This document shows, piece after piece, positions 8,688 to 16,091 of a stretch of 44,237 nt of DNA. The stretch comes from CAXMST01 sp963700785. Lineage in GTDB: Bacteria; Actinomycetota; Thermoleophilia; Solirubrobacterales; 70-9. Numbering within the stretch: position 1 is the first letter of the stretch; the number at the start of each line of letters is the position of its first letter. The notes beneath the pieces were generated by a model. That model was not told the DNA's origin, ran no database searches, and saw only the letters and a program-made list of their open reading frames with translations. The translations under genes were made by a program, and so were the position numbers. The stretch covers positions 1-44,237 of the forward strand of contig CAVOYZ010000002.1 in assembly GCA_963700785.1 (NCBI GenBank), written 5' to 3'.

Positions 8688-9449
8688 CTACGGCCCGCTC
8701 AGCAGCGGCAGGTCCACGGCGAGCACGCCCTCGAGCTCCGGCAGGCGACCGGGATCGTCGGAGCGGACCCGATCCAGTAGCTCGTCGCGGGTTCGGCAGG
8801 GGCTGCCCGGCGCGTAGGAGAGCGAGAGGAAGGCGAAGTACTGCGGTGGCTCGAGCCCGAGCAGCCCGATCAGGCGGGCCGTGTGGTCGAGCGGAGCGAG
8901 CCGTCGCTCGACGCGGACGCGGTAGGCGCCGGGGTCGAGGACCGTGACGCCGTTACTGCGAAGTAGCGCCAGCCGGTGGCAGCCGTCACCGGCGTAGAGC
9001 TCGCGGTCGAGCCGCTTGCCGGTCTCGGTCGCCAGGATCGTCCGCCCCGAGAACAGGGTGATCGGCGACTCGGCTCGATACCCCGACGCCGCGACGCTCT
9101 CGTACAGCTCGACCGCGCGCTACACCCGCTCCGCGTAGGCGACGTCCGATCGCATCCTCGTGGCCGACCAGGTCGGGCCGGAATCGTGGCACCGCGACGC
9201 TCCGGAACCAGGTGAAGTACGACGTTCGTCTTGCTCATCTCAACCAGCGTCGCGAGGTCGGCGCGGTCTCGGGGGCCTGCAGGCTCCGCGAGCAGCTCGA
9301 ACAACTGCTGGCGCGCGAGCACGTCGTAGCGGAGCGGGACTGATCAGGTCGTCGATCCGTACCTCTTCGGTACCGGCCCGTCGTCGACCGTAGTCAGCCG
9401 CGTCGCGGCGCGGCGGATCACGCTGTCGCAGTGAGCGGCTGGCGTTCAC
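8688..9449 (-). pseudogene. Degraded gene downstream of a sulfotransferase, family not identified
   Basis: The GTG at 9449 overlaps the stop of the upstream sulfotransferase (GTGA), so this was the second gene of a two-gene operon. Coding-like pieces sit in different frames: LRYDVLARQQLFELLAEPAG (near 9320), then YFTWFRSVAVPRFRPDLVGH, then a long piece from AVELYESVAASGYRAESPIT to the C-terminus ELEGVLAVDLPLLSGP. An in-frame TAG interrupts the last frame near 9121, and at least three frame changes are needed. The segment ELYAGDGCHRLALLRSNG resembles the 'DGxHR' element of ParB/sulfiredoxin-like proteins, a weak hint only. With stops as well as shifts, decay is more likely than sequence error alone. 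Confidence 0.6.
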
Positions 9450-10336
9450 GCCGCACTGGGTCCGGTCCGGCGCAGGAACTCGAGCACCCGGTCGCCGTCA
9501 TCCGCGCTCAGGTGCCGTCGCCAGGTATCGGTCGAGTCGTACAGCTCCGTCTCCTCGACGACCGCCTCGAAGCCGGGCGTCCAGTCGAGGCCGGCGAACT
9601 CGCAGAGGCGCCGCAGTTGCGGCTCGGGGTCGGCGATCAGCTGCTCGTAGGAGAGCTCGTGGACGCGGTCCGGAAAGAGCGCCGCATTGGCCGCGATGTC
9701 GTCGAGATCGAGGCGGATCTTGAGCGCGGTCGAGAGCACCGGGTCGCCGCCGAGCTCCTCCCAGACCGCGTGGTGACCCGGGGGCACGGGCCCCCACTGC
9801 CAGCCCTCCTCGGTGGGAGCGCTGGTGACGTCGAGCCACCCGGCCTTGATCCAGGAGCTGACCACCGACCGCGGGTCTCGCTGCAGGCTGACGAAACGGG
9901 CATCGGGGTAGATCTGGTCGAAGTAGGCGATTCGCGACCAACCGGTCACCTTGACCAGCAGCCGCTCGCGGCCCTGGTATCGAAGGACACGGGCGGTCGC
10001 CCGCCGGACGCGCTCGGCCCCGGAGGGCTCGACGTCCTCCGCGGTCTGCGGAGCGTCCCGCCGGGAGAAGCCGGGCAGATACGCCTCCCAGAAACGGTAG
10101 GCCTCGAACGGCTTCGGGAAGGCCCGCATCGTCTTCAGTCGGCTCGGGAGCGGCGATCTGTACAGACGCGAGAAGACGGAGAGCCAGGTCATCCTCGGCA
10201 GCGTCTCGTTGAACGTCGAGAGCCAGCCGAGCTGGTCGTGCAGGGCAAGGAGCCGGTGCAGCAGCGTCGAGCCGCATCTGCCGGTGCCGACGATGATCAC
10301 CGGACGCTGCCCGTTCTCGTCCGGCCGTCGCATCAC
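9446..10336 (-). CDS. Sulfotransferase family protein
   Basis: PAPS-dependent sulfotransferase of the carbohydrate-modifying type (296 aa). The N-terminal phosphosulfate loop is VIIVGTGRCGSTLLHRLLAL, and the 3'-phosphate-binding motif is DARFVSLQRDPRSVVSSW. The second half has the helical C-terminal pattern of the family (VHELSYEQLIADPE, then LCEFAGLDWTPGFE). Substrate is unknown; in this context a cell-surface glycan or lipid is plausible. GTG at 10336 or ATG at 10333 can start it. A TAGCGT -10 box 6 nt upstream of the GTG favours 10336 on a leaderless mRNA. The stop overlaps the start of a decayed gene, and an ATP-grasp gene diverges from the other side. Confidence 0.85.
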   Translation of the reverse strand: MMRRPDENGQRPVIIVGTGRCGSTLLHRLLALHDQLGWLSTFNETLPRMTWLSVFSRLYRSPLPSRLKTMRAFPKPFEAYRFWEAYLPGFSRRDAPQTAEDVEPSGAERVRRATARVLRYQGRERLLVKVTGWSRIAYFDQIYPDARFVSLQRDPRSVVSSWIKAGWLDVTSAPTEEGWQWGPVPPGHHAVWEELGGDPVLSTALKIRLDLDDIAANAALFPDRVHELSYEQLIADPEPQLRRLCEFAGLDWTPGFEAVVEETELYDSTDTWRRHLSADDGDRVLEFLRRTGPSAA

Positions 10337-10342
10337 CGCGCC

Positions 10343-10348
10343 ACGCTA
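10343..10348 (-). promoter_or_regulatory. -10 box of the sulfotransferase, leaderless spacing
   Basis: TAGCGT on the minus strand matches TANNNT and ends 6 nt before the GTG at 10336, the spacing expected for a leaderless transcript. It mirrors the + strand box at 10355. Confidence 0.5.
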
Positions 10349-10354
10349 GCACCG

Positions 10355-10360
10355 TAGAAT
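10355..10360 (+). promoter_or_regulatory. -10 box of the ATP-grasp gene, leaderless spacing
   Basis: TAGAAT, a near-perfect TANNNT box, ends 6 nt before GTG 10367. Only 6 bp separate it from the opposing -10 box at 10343-10348, so the two divergent promoters are back to back. Confidence 0.55.
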
Positions 10361-10366
10361 CGCTCT

Positions 10367-11524
10367 GTGCCGGGATTCCTCGACCGTCGCAGCGGTCGTG
10401 ACGACAGCTACACGCGACTACTCAGCTGGCTCGGCCGGAGGGGCGGCCGATCGCTCGAGCTCGCGGTGAGGCTCGACCTGCTGCGATCGCTGCGACCGGC
10501 CGCCGCCCTGGAGCGGCTGCGCGGGGAGTCGCAGGTGCCGGGGCGCGACGGCGATCGGATCCGGCCCGGCTACCGCCGGCTCTGGGGCGACGCTGCCGAG
10601 CGGCTCGGCGCTGAGGTCAGCGAGCCGGGGGATGGTTTCCTCGAGATTCGGCGCGGCGATCAATCGACCCGCGTGTGGCACAGCTGGGTTGGGCTCGACG
10701 ATGCGGTGACGCTGCGCTTCGCCGAGGACAAGACCCTCGCCAGGCGGACGCTGCTGACCGCCGGCCTGCCGGTGCCGGAGCAGGAGGCCTTCGAGCTCGC
10801 CGAGCTCGGGCCCGCGCTCGAGCTGCTCGCGCGCGTCGGTGAGCCGTGCGTTGTCAAGCCGGCCGATGCCGCAGGCGGCTCGGGGGCGACGACCGGCGTG
10901 CGAACGACCGCCCAGCTCCAGCGCGCCGCGCTGCGGGCGGGGCGCCTCAGCCCGCAGCTGCTGATCGAGCGACAGGTCGCCGGCGACCTCTACCGGGTGC
11001 TGCTTCTCGACGGGGAGGTGTTGGACGTGATCCGCCGCGACCCGCCGACGGTCGTTGGCGACGGCCGTTCCTCGGTCGCCGAGCTGGTGGCCGCCGAGAA
11101 CCAGGCCCGGGCCGCTGCCGCCGAGGGGGCGCGCACCGGGCTCCTGCGGATCGACCTCGATGCGATCTTCAGCCTCGAGCATCAGGGCCTGCGGCCGTCT
11201 TCGGTTCCCGCGGCGGGGGCCTCGGTCACGGTGAAGACGGTGGTCAACCAGAACGGGCCGCGAGACAACGTCAGCGTCCGCGGCGAGGTCGCCACGGGGC
11301 TGCTCGACGATGCCGGCGCGGCCGCGCGGGCGATCGGCCTGCGGCTCGCCGGGGTCGACCTGATCACGCCGGATCCGACGAGGGCGTTGCGCGACGGCGA
11401 CGGTCGGATAATCGAGGTCAACGGCACCCCGGGGCTGCACTACCACTACCACCGCAGCGATCCCGAGCGCTCGGTCGATGTCGCGGTCCCGATCCTCGAG
11501 CGGGCGCTGGCGGGGCGGGGCTAG
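10367..11524 (+). CDS. ATP-grasp ligase related to the cyanophycin-synthetase ATP-grasp domain
   Basis: A 385-aa ATP-grasp enzyme, expected to join a carboxylate to an amine through an acyl-phosphate. Recognisable parts are EPCVVKPADAAGGSGATTGV (nucleotide-binding strand and glycine loop), the segment RVLLLDGEVLDVIRRDPPTV followed by VGDGRSSVAELVAAEN, and the metal-binding end IIEVNGTPGLHYHY. The VGDGR and RIDLDAI elements match the central ATP-grasp domain of cyanophycin synthetase, but the N-terminal amide-ligase region and C-terminal Mur-ligase domain are missing, so it is not CphA. GTG start at 10367 is supported by a -10 box at leaderless spacing. Its TAG overlaps the TAG of the opposing ATP-grasp gene. 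The amino-acid or peptide substrate is not known. Confidence 0.75.
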   Translation: MPGFLDRRSGRDDSYTRLLSWLGRRGGRSLELAVRLDLLRSLRPAAALERLRGESQVPGRDGDRIRPGYRRLWGDAAERLGAEVSEPGDGFLEIRRGDQSTRVWHSWVGLDDAVTLRFAEDKTLARRTLLTAGLPVPEQEAFELAELGPALELLARVGEPCVVKPADAAGGSGATTGVRTTAQLQRAALRAGRLSPQLLIERQVAGDLYRVLLLDGEVLDVIRRDPPTVVGDGRSSVAELVAAENQARAAAAEGARTGLLRIDLDAIFSLEHQGLRPSSVPAAGASVTVKTVVNQNGPRDNVSVRGEVATGLLDDAGAAARAIGLRLAGVDLITPDPTRALRDGDGRIIEVNGTPGLHYHYHRSDPERSVDVAVPILERALAGRG

Positions 11525-12702
11525 GTCTCGCGCCTCCGCCGGATGCTGCGTGAGGCGCGGGCTGCGGTGAGCCCGAACGTCGGCCGCGGGTCCCGCCATT
11601 CGAAGAGCGGGGTGTGCTGCCGGTGGGCGATGCTGCCGAGCCATCCGCCGAGGCTGAGGTCCCCGCTCCGGCGAAGCCGGGCCGCAGCACGGGTGTCCTG
11701 GAGCGGGTACCAGAGGCGCACGCCGGTGCGATAGCCGTCGATCGGTGGATTCGGTCGCCCGAGCAGCCGGTTGTAGGTGAAGACGGCGAGGTCGGCGCCG
11801 GCGATCCGCAGCATCTCCGTGACCGCGGTGAAGCGGTGGTTGCACTCGATCAGCGTCAGCTCGCCGTCCCGCGCGTCGCGCTTGAGCTCGACATTGGCGA
11901 GGCCGCGGGCGCCGACGCCACGAAGGAAGCGCGACCCGACCTCGACGACCTCCGGATCGGCGTCGGTCACGTGGTAGCAGCCCATGCCGAAGAACGGGGG
12001 AAACTGGCGCAGCTTTCGTTTCGTCAGGTTGAACAGAGGTTGGCCATGCTCGTCGATATAGCTGTAGTAACCGACGAACTGGTCCTCGGCACCGGGCACG
12101 ATCTCGGTGACCAGCATCTCGATCCCGAGCTGGACCGTCTCGGCCAGGCGAGCATCGAGCTGCGCCCGGTCCTCGACCGTGAACGCCTTCAGCTTGCGCC
12201 CGAAGGTGCGGGCGAAGAGGTGCGAGTGGATCGGCTTCAAGGCGCACGGATAGGTGACGCCGTCGAGCGCGTCGCCGAGATCGGCCTCGCTGCGAACCGC
12301 GAGCGTCCGCGGCGCCCGCACCCCGACCTCCCGGGCCAGGCTGCAGGAGCGGGCCTTGTCGAGCATCGCCAGCACGACCTCGTCGTCGGCCTCGAACGGC
12401 CGGTACCCGAGGTCGACCAGCTCCGCTCGGTTGAGCGCGATCAGCTCGAGCCCGTCGTCGTCACAGGGCAGGATCACGGCGCCGGCGCTCGGCTCGCGGC
12501 GGAGCCATTCGAGCCAGCGGGACTGCATCCCGTCCCCGGTCCCGAGATCGACGAACCGGTCGCAGCAGCGGGAGAAGCGGATTGGGCTCATCTCGTCGCC
12601 TAGCGCCCGCACCTCGATGCCGATCCTGCTCAGGCTGCGGGCGACGGAGACGGCGTTGAACGAGCCGCCGAGGATCACGGCGGGAGCCAGTGAGGCGCTC
12701 AT
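11521..12702 (-). CDS. ATP-grasp carboxylate-amine ligase
   Basis: A 393-aa protein resembling D-aspartate ligase-like and carbamoyl-phosphate-synthase-like ATP-grasp enzymes. It opens with a Rossmann-like strand AVILGGSFNAVSVARSLSRI (pre-ATP-grasp domain), then LPCDDDGLELIALN, the ATP-binding part YPCALKPIHSHLFARTFGRK and the metal-binding triad region TLIECNHRFTAVTEML. The start at 12702 overlaps the dehydrogenase stop (ATGA); a longer frame to 12768 would intrude into that gene. The C-terminal 60 residues are basic. It is the last gene of the minus-strand cassette beginning at 16061, so it probably acts on a product of those enzymes or shares their regulation; which one is not visible. Confidence 0.75.
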   Translation of the reverse strand: MSASLAPAVILGGSFNAVSVARSLSRIGIEVRALGDEMSPIRFSRCCDRFVDLGTGDGMQSRWLEWLRREPSAGAVILPCDDDGLELIALNRAELVDLGYRPFEADDEVVLAMLDKARSCSLAREVGVRAPRTLAVRSEADLGDALDGVTYPCALKPIHSHLFARTFGRKLKAFTVEDRAQLDARLAETVQLGIEMLVTEIVPGAEDQFVGYYSYIDEHGQPLFNLTKRKLRQFPPFFGMGCYHVTDADPEVVEVGSRFLRGVGARGLANVELKRDARDGELTLIECNHRFTAVTEMLRIAGADLAVFTYNRLLGRPNPPIDGYRTGVRLWYPLQDTRAAARLRRSGDLSLGGWLGSIAHRQHTPLFEWRDPRPTFGLTAARASRSIRRRRET

Positions 12703-13781
12703 CCGGCCGCCGGGGCGAGCAGCGACCGGACCCGAGAGGCGAGCTGGTCGTAGCCGAGCTCGTCGCATGCCTGGGCGAGCTCCTCGAGCTCCTGGGCGGC
12801 GAGCGGCACACCGTCAACCAGCCGCGTGCGTCGCTCCAGCTCCCCGCGTTCGCCTGGGTAGAGGACGCGGTCGAAGCCGGCCCCGGGGCGCAGCGAGTGC
12901 AGCCGCTCGACGAGCCCCGCGATCCGCGCCTCGACCTGCTCGCGGTCGGCCAGTCGCCACGGGTCGACCGCCGCGAACAGGTGGCCTATGTCCTGGGGCT
13001 TGGCATCGGCTCCCTGGGAGCGTCCCGCCTCGTCGTCGAAGCTGGCGCCGGCGAGCGTCCCGATCGCGAGCGCGATCGCGAGGGCCAGCCCGCTGCCCTT
13101 GGGCCCAGCGAAGGGGAGCACGGCTCCCGCGAGCGCCGCCGCGGCGTCCTCGGTCGGCTCCCCCGCGGCATCGAGCGCCAGGCCCGGCTCGAGCGGCTCG
13201 CCCAGCTCCCGCTTGCGGATGATCTTCCCTCGGGCGGCGATGCTGCAAGACATGTCGAGGACGAACTGCCGGCCCCCGTCCAGGGGGATCCCGATCGCCA
13301 GCGCGTTGGTGCCGAGAAACGGCATGCTGGAGCCGTAAGCGGCCATGTTCGCCGGTCCGTTGGTCGCCACCATCCCGATCAGGTCGCGCTCCGCGAGCCG
13401 GCGCGCGAAGAAGCCGGCGGCGCCGAAATGCGAGCTGTTGCCGACGGCGACCAACCCGATTCCGTGCTCGCCGGCCAGCTCAGCGGCCAGGTCGGTTCCG
13501 CGCAGGCCCGCGAGCGGACCGAGGGCGGCGCCGGCATCCAGCCGCCGCAGCGGGCCCTCTCCGAGCGGCTCGCCGATCACCTCGCCGCCGCCGGTGGCAC
13601 CGGCGGCGAACCGCCTCAGGTACCCGGGCACCCGGGCGACGCCGTGGGAATCGTGGCCGCGAAGATTCGCATCGACGACGACGCCCGCGACGCGCTCGGC
13701 GTCCTCGGGCGCCATGCCGGCGCGCTCGAAGCACTGCCCCACCAGCGAGGTGAGGTCGGCGCTGGGGACCGTGATCGTCAA
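12699..13781 (-). CDS. LDH2-family NAD(P)-dependent dehydrogenase (malate/lactate/sulfolactate type)
   Basis: A 360-aa member of the malate/L-lactate dehydrogenase family that differs from the classical LDH fold and oxidises various 2-hydroxy acids. Family marks are NLRGHDSHGVARVPGYLRRF (with the catalytic histidine), GIGLVAVGNSSHFGAAGFFA, FVLDMSCSIAARGKI and GPKGSGLALAIALAIG. The start is a TTG at 13781, with no better upstream codon before the RraA-like gene ends. The 3' end overlaps the ATP-grasp gene by four bases. Members use malate, ureidoglycolate, sulfolactate or delta-1-piperideine-2-carboxylate; the neighbours (aldolase, Rieske, amidohydrolase) fit a catabolic route but do not fix the substrate. 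Confidence 0.82.
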   Translation of the reverse strand: MTITVPSADLTSLVGQCFERAGMAPEDAERVAGVVVDANLRGHDSHGVARVPGYLRRFAAGATGGGEVIGEPLGEGPLRRLDAGAALGPLAGLRGTDLAAELAGEHGIGLVAVGNSSHFGAAGFFARRLAERDLIGMVATNGPANMAAYGSSMPFLGTNALAIGIPLDGGRQFVLDMSCSIAARGKIIRKRELGEPLEPGLALDAAGEPTEDAAAALAGAVLPFAGPKGSGLALAIALAIGTLAGASFDDEAGRSQGADAKPQDIGHLFAAVDPWRLADREQVEARIAGLVERLHSLRPGAGFDRVLYPGERGELERRTRLVDGVPLAAQELEELAQACDELGYDQLASRVRSLLAPAAG

Positions 13782-13797
13782 CCGCGGGCTCCGGGGA

Positions 13798-14541
13798 CTA
13801 CTGCGGCCGCCCGCCGGCCTGGGGCTCCTCGGGCGCGACGCCGCTGTCGAACAGCAGCTTGTCGACCCACTCGTTCGAGAACTCGCCGCGCTGGACGGCG
13901 GCGCGGTACTCGAGCTCGCGATCCTTGCGCTCGCGAAGCCGGGCGAGCAGCTCGACGCTGACCTCCTGAGGAACGACGACGACCCCGTTGCCGTCGCCGA
14001 CGACGACGTCGCCCGGGTGCACGACGATGCCGCCCGCCGAGATCGGGTAGTTGATCTCCCCGGGGCCGCGGTGCAGCGGGCCGATCGGCGTGATCCCGCG
14101 GGCGAATACCGGGAAGTCCTCCATCGCCCTGATATCCGGGATGTCGCGGATCAGGCCGTCGACGACGAAGCCCTGAACGCCACGGTGGCGGGCCTTGGTC
14201 GAGATCAGGTCGCCGAGGACGCCGTTCATCGTCGAGGAGCCGGCGTCGATCACGACGACGTCGCCGGGCTCGACCAGATCGAGGCACTTGTGCACCATCA
14301 GGTTGTCGCCGGGGTAGACCTTGATCGTGAAGGCCGGGCCGAGGATCCTCAGGTCCTCGGCGGTCTGGTTGCGGATCGCGGGCACCATCGCGTAGAGCCG
14401 GTTCATCAGGTCCGAGAGGTCCGGGGTGTCGAACTCGCCCAGGCCGGCGACCACATCGGGGTCGGGCCGATCGAATCGGTAGCGGACCCGGAAGCCGGGC
14501 CCAGGGTGCATCTCCGCGGACTTTGGTTTCCCTACGGCCAT
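13798..14541 (-). CDS. RraA-like / HMG-CHA aldolase family protein
   Basis: A 247-aa protein of the RraA/MenG-like fold. Members include regulator of RNase E activity A and the class II 4-hydroxy-4-methyl-2-oxoglutarate / 4-carboxy-4-hydroxy-2-oxoadipate aldolases of aromatic degradation. The core motif is complete: GDVVVIDAGSSTMNGVLGDL followed by GVQGFVVDGLIRDIPDIRAM, in which the Arg-Asp of 'DGLIRD' holds pyruvate and Mg2+ in the aldolases. An extra C-terminal helical tail (ARLRERKDRELEYRAAVQRG) is typical of the aldolase-like, not the RraA-only, members. A strong ribosome site (GGGAGGA) precedes the ATG at 14541. It lies between the Rieske and dehydrogenase genes, so a metabolic aldolase role is favoured. 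Confidence 0.8.
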   Translation of the reverse strand: MAVGKPKSAEMHPGPGFRVRYRFDRPDPDVVAGLGEFDTPDLSDLMNRLYAMVPAIRNQTAEDLRILGPAFTIKVYPGDNLMVHKCLDLVEPGDVVVIDAGSSTMNGVLGDLISTKARHRGVQGFVVDGLIRDIPDIRAMEDFPVFARGITPIGPLHRGPGEINYPISAGGIVVHPGDVVVGDGNGVVVVPQEVSVELLARLRERKDRELEYRAAVQRGEFSNEWVDKLLFDSGVAPEEPQAGGRPQ

Positions 14542-14559
14542 CTCTGTCCTCCCACCAAT

Positions 14560-14964
14560 CTAGATCTCCAGGAGGACCAGTCCGTCCTCGACCTCGACAG
14601 GGTACATCTCGATCTCCACATCATCCGGCAGCTCGTGGCTGACGGTGACGTCGTAGCTGCGCACCTTCATCCGATGCGGGTTGAAGACGCTCCTGCCGGT
14701 CGTGATGTCGAACTCCCAGCCGTGCCACGGGCAGCGCAGGATCTCGCCCTCGCGCCCCCACGTGTACTCGCCCGGCCGACTGGTCGCCGCCGTTCCCCCG
14801 ATCGAGCCGAGGCAGAGCGGCGCGCCCTGGTGCGGGCAGCTGTTGCGCAGGGCGTAGAAGCTCCCCGCGACGTTGAAGACGCCGATCGAGCGGCCCGCGA
14901 CCTCGACGATCTTGCGGCTCCCCGGTGGCAACTCGGAGACGGGGCCGACGAGGTGTCTGGTCAT
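14560..14964 (-). CDS. Rieske [2Fe-2S] ferredoxin-like protein
   Basis: A 134-aa single-domain Rieske protein. The cluster ligands are visible as Cys-x-His in NSCPHQGAPLCLGS and Cys-x2-His in LRCPWHGWEFDITTGRS. The ATG at 14964 overlaps the stop of the amidohydrolase (ATGA); the longer in-frame ORF upstream is shadow of that gene. Soluble proteins of this type pass electrons to Rieske-type ring-hydroxylating oxygenases or act as small ferredoxins. No oxygenase catalytic subunit or reductase is in the window, so the partner is unknown. The C-terminus (VEIEMYPVEVEDGLVLLEI) follows the usual ferredoxin-type pattern. Confidence 0.88.
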   Translation of the reverse strand: MTRHLVGPVSELPPGSRKIVEVAGRSIGVFNVAGSFYALRNSCPHQGAPLCLGSIGGTAATSRPGEYTWGREGEILRCPWHGWEFDITTGRSVFNPHRMKVRSYDVTVSHELPDDVEIEMYPVEVEDGLVLLEI

Positions 14965-16061
14965 TGATCGAGCTGATAAAGCTCGCGCGCGTTGGTCGAG
15001 AAGATCGCCTCGCGAACGTCGTCGTCGAGACGGGGGAAGGCGCGGGCCGGGGAGTCGAAGTCCCAGTGCGGGTAGTCGCTCGAGAACATCAGCACCCGCT
15101 TGGCGTCCATCATCTCCATCAACTGCAGGAGCTGGGCGTCGTCGTCGGGGCGCTCGAGCGGCTGCGTCCCGAGCCGTACGTGGTCGGCGACGTACTCCGA
15201 CGGCGGCTTCCGGACCCAGGGCACCTCGGCTCGGAGCGCCTTCCAGTAGGAATCGAGCCGCCAGAGCAGCGGCGCCAGCCAGGCCACACCGCCCTCGACG
15301 AGGACCAGGCGGAGGCCCGGGTAGCGCTCGAAGACCCCCTCGGTGAGGATGCTGATCAGGTGCGCCTGGAACGCCAGCGACATCGCGCAGTGCCACTCGA
15401 TGTAGTGAGTCGGGTATCCGGGGGTGGGCTGGTGGTTGACCCCCATTCCCTCGGTGCCGGGATGGACCGAGAGCGGCAGGCCATGGCGCTCGCAGGCCTC
15501 GTAGATCGGGTAGTAGTAGCGCTGCCCGAACGGCATCCGGGCGCCGGAGTCCATGGTCACCTGGACGATGTGCTCGTGTCCCGCCCAGCGCTCGATCTCC
15601 TCGACGGCCCGTGCCGGGTCCTGCTGGGCGATCGTGATCGACCCCTTGAAGGCGCCGTCGTGGTTGTGCTCGGTCAGCCAGACCTCGACCAGCCACTCGT
15701 TGAAGGCCGTCGCGATCGCGGCCGCGTAGTCGGGGTCGGGATGGATGTTGCAGAAGGTGCGCGAGACCAGGATCGCGTAGGCGACGCCGTACTCGTCGAT
15801 CAGCTGCCGGCGCATGAACTCGGGATCGGACCCCTTCGGTCCGCCGCCCGGGGGCACCGAGTCGAGTCGCGAGCCGTGGACCGGGTTGTTGAAGAACGAC
15901 CGTCGTTCGCCCTGATAGCGGTCGCGGAAGGGCATCGGCATCCGCTCGCGAATCTCATCGACGCTGCTGGGAACGGGGTGGACATCGACGTCGACAATGC
16001 CCTGCCGCCGCCCGGCGTCCGCCTCCCGAGCCTCCGCTAGGCTGGTAGCTGGCTCGCTCAT
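14961..16061 (-). CDS. Amidohydrolase 2 family metal-dependent hydrolase (ACMSD-like)
   Basis: A 366-aa TIM-barrel amidohydrolase of the family that holds ACMSD-type decarboxylases and related hydratases or hydrolases. Visible features are the N-terminal metal region GIVDVDVHPVPSS, the barrel histidine in LPLSVHPGTEGMGVN and the late aspartate in MFSSDYPHWDFDSPARAF. The start at 16061 (MSEPATSLAEA) is supported by a TATCTT -10 box 6 nt upstream on the minus strand. Longer ORFs in this frame read through the divergent glycosyltransferase. It is the first gene of the five-gene minus-strand cassette. The family spans many aromatic and heterocyclic acid substrates, so function is left general. 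Confidence 0.82.
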   Translation of the reverse strand: MSEPATSLAEAREADAGRRQGIVDVDVHPVPSSVDEIRERMPMPFRDRYQGERRSFFNNPVHGSRLDSVPPGGGPKGSDPEFMRRQLIDEYGVAYAILVSRTFCNIHPDPDYAAAIATAFNEWLVEVWLTEHNHDGAFKGSITIAQQDPARAVEEIERWAGHEHIVQVTMDSGARMPFGQRYYYPIYEACERHGLPLSVHPGTEGMGVNHQPTPGYPTHYIEWHCAMSLAFQAHLISILTEGVFERYPGLRLVLVEGGVAWLAPLLWRLDSYWKALRAEVPWVRKPPSEYVADHVRLGTQPLERPDDDAQLLQLMEMMDAKRVLMFSSDYPHWDFDSPARAFPRLDDDVREAIFSTNARELYQLDQ

Positions 16062-16067
16062 CGGGCA

Positions 16068-16073
16068 AAGATA
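16068..16073 (-). promoter_or_regulatory. -10 box of the amidohydrolase cassette, leaderless spacing
   Basis: TATCTT on the minus strand lies 6 nt before the ATG at 16061. The overlapping + strand TACCCT (16072-16077), 14 nt before ATG 16092, could serve the divergent glycosyltransferase, so both promoters would share this 30-bp gap. Confidence 0.45.
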
Positions 16074-16091
16074 CCCTATCGCCGCGCACCG

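Noticed and set aside
14925..16040. Plus-strand ORF of 371 codons opposite the amidohydrolase
   Set aside because: No motif, His/Val/Arg-rich antisense composition; the minus-strand frame has a complete amidohydrolase.
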